From Novosphingobium profundi (GTDB lineage Bacteria > Pseudomonadota > Alphaproteobacteria > Sphingomonadales > Sphingomonadaceae): 64,000 nucleotides of DNA. Numbering within the stretch: position 1 is the first letter of the stretch; each line of letters begins with the position of its first letter. The position numbers and the translations under genes are program-made. The notes under the pieces were generated by a model. That model was not told the DNA's origin and did no database searches. It was given only the letters and a program-made list of their open reading frames with translations. Of the stretch, positions 60,063-64,000 are shown in pieces. Location: assembly GCF_018491765.1 (NCBI RefSeq), contig NZ_JABWCU010000016.1:107990-171989 (forward strand). The letters run 5' to 3'.

Positions 60063-62888
60063 ATGAGGTATTCACACCAGGAGCAGCCATCGTCCAGCCG
60101 AAAGGCAACGCAAGTCGGCAAGGAATGGTCCGCCAAAGCCTTGCTCGCCTGCGGAACCGCTTTGGCCTTCTGCAATTCGTCGCCCGCCTTCGCACAGGCA
60201 TCGGTTTTGACGAACGGAGCCGAGAGCACCTCCCCGCAACGCTCCACAACCGAGGAAATCGTCGTTACCGGCTCGCTCATCGCGCGCAACGGCTTCGACA
60301 CCCCCACGCCCGTGACCGCGATCAGCGCCGAGGACCTCCAACGCACCGCCGCTCCCGACATCGCCGATGTCATCAACCAGATGCCCTCGGTCCGCCCTTC
60401 GCTGACACCGGCCAGCACCGGCAACCTGAGCAGCATGGCCACCGGCAACTATCTCGACCTGCGCGGCCTAGGTTATTTGCGCACGCTGGTCCTGGTCGAC
60501 GGTCACCGCTATGTGCCCAGCACCCCCAACGGCGGCATCAACATCAGTTCCATCCCGCAGGCGCTGGTCAAAAGCGTCGACATCGTCACCGGCGGCGCTT
60601 CGGCGACCTATGGTTCGGACGCGGTCGCCGGCGCGGTGAACATCAAGATCGACGATGCCTTCGAAGGCATCAAGGGCAAGCTGCAGGGCGGCATCACCGA
60701 TCATAACGACTACCGCAATTTCCTGGGATCGCTGGCCTACGGTACGCGCTTCGCCGATGGACGCATGCGCCTCGTGGTAGCCGCAGACGTCGCGCAGAAC
60801 GGCGGCATCGATTCCATCGGCGATCGCGACTGGGGCAACAACCCGGCGCGCATCTCCAACCCGGCCTACACCGCAAGCAATGACGAACCGCGCTACCTTC
60901 TCGTCTCCAACGCGCACTCCGCGAACGCCAGCTATGGCGGCGTCATAAATTCGCCCGGCGCGCTGTCTGGTATCCAGTTCGCCGCCGACGGTTCGGCCAT
61001 TCCCTTTACCTATGGCTCGCTCGTCTCCTCCTCGAGCATGGTCGGGGGCGATGGCAGCAATTCGACGGCAGACAACGTCGGCGCGGTGCCCTACACCCGC
61101 TACAACGGCTTTGGCCGCCTGACCTTCGAGGCAAGCGACGCGCTGACCCTGTTCACCGAATTCAGCTACTCCAAGACGACCTCGCGCTACCCGACGCTGG
61201 CGCGCAAACGCCAGTACACCATCTCGGTCGATAACCCCTTCATTCCCGATTCGGTGCGCGACGTGATGCTGGCCGAAGGGATTTCCAGCTTCGTCATGGG
61301 CCGCAGCCTCAACGACTTCGCGCGCAATGACCTGCGGATCAACATCGCCACCTTGCAAAGCGTTACCGGCGCGCAAGGCCGTTTTGGCGATGGCTGGACC
61401 TGGGATGCCTACTACAGCTTCGGACGCACCAAGAACGTCCTGAAGCTGGAGCAGTACATCACCGAACGTTTTAACCTTGCGCTCGACGCGGTAACCGATC
61501 CGGACACCGGCGCAGCGGTGTGCCGCTCTACGCTGACCGATCCCGACAACGGCTGCGTGCCGATCAACCTGATCGGCGAAGGCAACGTGTCGCAAGCTGC
61601 ACTTAACTACATCAACGGCACTTCGCAGCGCGAATGGGACATCCGCCAGCACGTCCTGTCCGGCACGCTCCACGGCCAGCCTTTCTCCACTTGGGCAGGC
61701 CCAGTCGGCATCGCCGTGGGTGCGGAATATCGCCGTTCAAGCGTCGATACGACCTCGGACGCCATCTCGCAGGCGCAAGGCTACCTTGGCGGCGGAACAA
61801 TGGCCTATTCGGGCAAGGTCGAGGTCAAGGAAGCCTTCGGCGAGATCCTCGTCCCGCTGGCCGCAGACCAGCCCTGGGCACGCGACCTCAGTCTCAACGT
61901 AGCCGGCCGCGTGACCGACTACAGCACCTCGGGCACAGTCGAGACGTGGAAAGCAGGCTTGAACTACGCCGTCAACGACAGTGTGCGCCTACGCCTCACC
62001 CGCTCGCGCGACATTCGCGCACCGGGTCTGGAGGAGCTCTACGCCGCAGGGTCTACCAGTTCGCTCAGCGTGACCGATCCCGAACTGGAAGGGGCGAGCT
62101 ATACCGTGCAGGCGCTTAACACCGGCAACCCCGATCTGACCCCGGAAAAGGCCGACACCTTCACCGCCGGGCTCATCCTGACCCCGGGCTTCGTCCCCGG
62201 CCTGAAGCTCTCGATCGACTACTATGACATCAAGCTGAAGAACGCGATCATCAGCCTGACCCCCGCGACGATTGTCGAGCAGTGCTACTCCACCGCTCCG
62301 CAGCTCTGCTCGCTGATTACCCGTGGCGAGGACGGCGCGATCACCAGCGTACTCAACGGCCCGGTCAACCTGCAGCGCGTGCAAGAACGCGGCATCGACT
62401 TCGAAGGCTCCTACAGCCTCGCGCTCGGAACCGGGCAGCTCGGCATGCGCGCGCTCGTCACCTATATCGACAAGGCCCAGATTTACGATGGCACGACGAC
62501 CACCGATCTGGTCGACGCGGTGAACCAGCCGACTATCGCCGCGCTTGGCGGCAATCCGCGCTGGCGTTTCAACACCAGCGCCAGCTACGCCACCGGCCAG
62601 TGGCGCCTCAGCCTTGGCGCCCGCTATGTCGGCGGCGGACGCATCGATCCGGACTACACCGAGAAGGATATCGACGTGTTGCGCGTCAACGGGCGGCTCT
62701 ACTTCGACCTATCGGGTGAAATGACAGTGTTCGACCGGGGCAGCGACAAGATCGTGCTCTACGGCAGCGTCCAGAACCTGTTCGACCAGGACCCGCCGAT
62801 CACCGGCGTAGGCGGCTATGGCACCACGCGTTCGCTCTACGATACGATCGGGCGGGTCTATACCATGGGCGTGCGCTTCCAGCTCTGA
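60063..62888 (+). CDS. TonB-dependent outer-membrane receptor
   Basis: The ATG at 60063 has AGGGGA about six bases upstream. The 941-residue product has a long signal peptide ending SSPAFAQA, a TonB-box-like EEIVVTGSLIARNGFDTPTP, a plug domain (GLGYLRTLVLVDGHRYVPST; VDIVTGGASATYGSDAVAGA) and a C-terminal 22-strand barrel ending in MGVRFQL (terminal aromatic-type position). It should import a small organic ligand, likely the peptide or acyl-amino-acid substrate of the module. It is divergent from LysR with a shared operator. Confidence 0.93.
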   Translation: MRYSHQEQPSSSRKATQVGKEWSAKALLACGTALAFCNSSPAFAQASVLTNGAESTSPQRSTTEEIVVTGSLIARNGFDTPTPVTAISAEDLQRTAAPDIADVINQMPSVRPSLTPASTGNLSSMATGNYLDLRGLGYLRTLVLVDGHRYVPSTPNGGINISSIPQALVKSVDIVTGGASATYGSDAVAGAVNIKIDDAFEGIKGKLQGGITDHNDYRNFLGSLAYGTRFADGRMRLVVAADVAQNGGIDSIGDRDWGNNPARISNPAYTASNDEPRYLLVSNAHSANASYGGVINSPGALSGIQFAADGSAIPFTYGSLVSSSSMVGGDGSNSTADNVGAVPYTRYNGFGRLTFEASDALTLFTEFSYSKTTSRYPTLARKRQYTISVDNPFIPDSVRDVMLAEGISSFVMGRSLNDFARNDLRINIATLQSVTGAQGRFGDGWTWDAYYSFGRTKNVLKLEQYITERFNLALDAVTDPDTGAAVCRSTLTDPDNGCVPINLIGEGNVSQAALNYINGTSQREWDIRQHVLSGTLHGQPFSTWAGPVGIAVGAEYRRSSVDTTSDAISQAQGYLGGGTMAYSGKVEVKEAFGEILVPLAADQPWARDLSLNVAGRVTDYSTSGTVETWKAGLNYAVNDSVRLRLTRSRDIRAPGLEELYAAGSTSSLSVTDPELEGASYTVQALNTGNPDLTPEKADTFTAGLILTPGFVPGLKLSIDYYDIKLKNAIISLTPATIVEQCYSTAPQLCSLITRGEDGAITSVLNGPVNLQRVQERGIDFEGSYSLALGTGQLGMRALVTYIDKAQIYDGTTTTDLVDAVNQPTIAALGGNPRWRFNTSASYATGQWRLSLGARYVGGGRIDPDYTEKDIDVLRVNGRLYFDLSGEMTVFDRGSDKIVLYGSVQNLFDQDPPITGVGGYGTTRSLYDTIGRVYTMGVRFQL

Positions 62889-62930
62889 GCCTGTGTCTGG
62901 GCCGGGCCTGACCGACCCCGAAAACAAAAG

Positions 62931-62969
62931 CAACGCCCCGGAGCGCGCAAGACCCGCTCCGGGGCGTTG
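62931..62969 (+). terminator. Terminator hairpin after the TonB receptor
   Basis: Perfect 15-base arms around a 9-base loop, 42 bases after the receptor stop; no long T run follows. Confidence 0.75.
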
Positions 62970-63170
62970 TCGCATTGCATAAAATCGGTCCCGCCGGGTT
63001 GGCCATCGGCGCTTGCGATGTGTCGCCACAGTGATCCGGGAACCGGGTGCGGGTTCAATCCCCTGCCGCTGATAACTGCCTTGGGCCGGTTGCGGAACGT
63101 CCGGTTCGAAGAAGACAGCCAAGTAAAGCCGACATTGGTGCTTTCTCTTAGCCCCGTTAGAAGCTTCGGA

Positions 63171-63256
63171 CACCGTGACTGAATTGGTAGACCTATCACG
63201 ACAGCGGTCCCGAAAAAATGTTGGAGTTCAATTCCCCCCCCCTGCCGCTGATAATT
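63171..63256 (+). repeat. Degenerate tRNA-like sequence
   Basis: GTGACTGAATTGGTAGACC looks like the D arm of a Leu-type tRNA and GGAGTTCAATTCCC like a T arm, but the acceptor stem does not pair and a C run interrupts the end. A partial second copy of its 3' end is at 63051..63080. Confidence 0.35.
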
Positions 63257-63291
63257 AGGACAAGAGGTCCTGACTTAGTGGGCCATGAGAA

Positions 63292-63837
63292 ATGGACAGT
63301 TGTCACAATGTCAGGCTACTCTTGGGCAATACAACCTTAGGAGTCATAAAATTGCGGTCGATCGTTCGTATTGTGCTTATCGCCACAGCGATAAGCGGTG
63401 CTTCGGGCGTTCATGCTGCCCCTTATAAGCTTATGGATTTGAATGCTGAAGCGCTTCAAGCAATCGACGCCGGGTCCATAACAATGACGGGGAATATTGC
63501 CAATTTTTGGCTTTTTACGCAGTATTGGCGCCCTCAGACGGTCGATCATAAATCTATGTCGGTGGTAAAAAGTCGATTTGAGATTGATTGCTCGACCAAC
63601 AAAATGCGTGCGATATCCATCAACTTTTTCACCGATATCAAAACACCCCTATCTAACAACGGCGATGGCGGTTTCGCCTGGACTTCAATTATTCCCGATT
63701 CGTGGTTCATGAAGGTGCGCGGCGCAGCTTGCGATAATAAATATGGGGCTATGGGCAAGATGGATTGGCAAGATTTCGAGACAATGGTGAATTTAAATCG
63801 CGAAATCGCCCGAACATCATATCCCTCAATACCTTAA
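63292..63837 (+). CDS. Secreted hypothetical protein, AT-rich orphan
   Basis: The 181-residue ORF has an internal signal-like helix (IVRIVLIATAISGASGVHAA), suggesting the first 20 residues may not be translated and the true start is later. The mature part (about 135 residues) resembles the surface-adhesin protein E pattern: FEIDCSTNKMRAISINFF then IPDSWFMKVRGAACDN, with two Cys positioned for one disulfide. Base composition is clearly more AT-rich than all neighbours, a sign of recent acquisition. Family call is tentative. Confidence 0.55.
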   Translation: MDSCHNVRLLLGNTTLGVIKLRSIVRIVLIATAISGASGVHAAPYKLMDLNAEALQAIDAGSITMTGNIANFWLFTQYWRPQTVDHKSMSVVKSRFEIDCSTNKMRAISINFFTDIKTPLSNNGDGGFAWTSIIPDSWFMKVRGAACDNKYGAMGKMDWQDFETMVNLNREIARTSYPSIP

Positions 63838-63849
63838 GGCTGTTGATTG

Positions 63850-63887
63850 CCACTGAGAAGTGACCCGGGATTTCCACTGAGAAGTGA
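63850..63887 (+). repeat. Short direct repeats of an IS-like end
   Basis: CCACTGAGAAGTGA occurs at 63850..63863 and 63874..63887. Repeated short motifs of this kind mark the ends of IS21-type elements; the nearby transposase looks IS110-like, so this may be a remnant of another element. Confidence 0.5.
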
Positions 63888-63967
63888 TGGAGTGGATGCC
63901 CCCTCCCGACGGCATCGAATGTGCCATTGTGATGTTTCCGAACGTCACAGCAGAGGAGAAGGCATCC

Positions 63968-64000
63968 ATGGGTGAAGTTAGCATCATCGGTCTGGATCTG
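63968..64000 (+). CDS. IS110-like transposase, 3' truncated by window end
   Basis: Only eleven codons are visible (MGEVSIIGLDL), preceded by GAGGAGAAGG. The sequence fits the start of IS110-family DEDD transposases, in which a similar I-G-L-D-x-A-K motif carries the first catalytic Asp. The rest lies beyond the window. Confidence 0.55.
   Translation, partial: MGEVSIIGLDL

Larger units (their letters stand above)
62889..63291. other. Non-coding stretch with terminator and degenerate tRNA-like repeats
   Basis: After the receptor a perfect 15-base hairpin (62931..62945 with 62955..62969) can terminate transcription. Bases 63051..63080 and 63226..63256 share GTTCAAT-(C/T)CC and CTGCCGCTGATAA; the second copy is preceded by a D-arm-like GAATTGGTAGAC. 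No intact tRNA is formed. A 12-base TTAGAAGCTTCG at 63157..63168 repeats one at 48938..48949. Confidence 0.55.

Noticed and set aside
63171..63256. Functional tRNA
   Set aside because: No pairing acceptor stem, interrupted by a C run, no usable anticodon arm.
48808..64000. attR copy of the tRNA-Thr 3' end
   Set aside because: I looked for the T-arm/acceptor sequence and found no second copy in the window; only a short 12-base repeat of other sequence flanks the block.
1..64000. CRISPR array
   Set aside because: No regularly spaced repeats of 24-40 bases were seen; the only short tandem repeat is the GCCGTA tract.

Overview
The window is GC-rich DNA from an alphaproteobacterium, most likely a sphingomonad (Novosphingobium/Sphingobium-like). 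I infer this from gene content: a one-block flagellar cluster with short hook-cap, hook and flagellin proteins, TonB-receptor-linked catabolic genes, a COG4223 mitofilin-type gene, and many 4-bp ATGA/GTGA stop-start overlaps. No taxonomic search was possible.

Left part (1-9.8 kb): housekeeping genes. These are the end of a mitofilin-type membrane protein, a UbiH-type hydroxylase overlapping a PafA-like phosphatase, a DsbD-type reductase, two tandem paralogous unknown genes closed by a strong terminator, a YceI protein, an azoreductase with a divergent LysR regulator, and thioredoxin TrxC.

Centre (9.8-45.5 kb): an almost complete polar-type flagellar cluster. On the minus strand lie fliA, flhA, an SLT lytic transglycosylase, flgN, flgM, flgA and an unusual MotA/MotB-like pair. 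On the plus strand lie flgBCDEFGHIJKL, motAB, a YceI gene, two tiny zinc-ribbon genes, then (after the minus-strand flagellin gene) a sigma-54 activator, fliEFGHIJKLMNOPQR-flhB, fliDS and a LuxR-type regulator. Three sigma-54 -24/-12 elements (complement 13695..13710, 16430..16445, 35870..35885) and a sigma-28-like element upstream of flagellin suggest a staged hierarchy: sigma-54 plus FlbD-like activator for hook-basal body and export genes, then FliA/FlgM for the filament. No chemotaxis gene is present. FliM lacks the usual N-terminal CheY-binding segment, FlgE and FlgD are short, FlgJ has no muramidase domain (a separate transglycosylase is encoded), and FlgH has no credible lipobox.

Next (45.7-48.6 kb): a TetR repressor translationally coupled to a SnoaL-like protein under a large nested palindrome, a hypothetical protein and a class I/II aminotransferase.

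Right part (48.8-64 kb): an accessory region starting at tRNA-Thr(CGU), with a P4-type integrase, ArdC antirestriction protein, sigma-region-4-like protein and AlpA-like excisionase/regulator. It then carries a D-amino-acid/acyl-amino-acid scavenging module: cation symporter, RidA, DadA-type dehydrogenase, N-acyl-D-amino-acid deacylase, beta-lactamase-fold hydrolase, LysR regulator and TonB-dependent receptor. Three promoters of this module share the same LysR-type box (ATAAC-N5-GTTAT), which defines a local regulon. The LysR gene itself carries an apparent 1-base frameshift near its 3' end. The window closes with degenerate tRNA-like repeats, an AT-rich orphan gene and the start of an IS110-like transposase.
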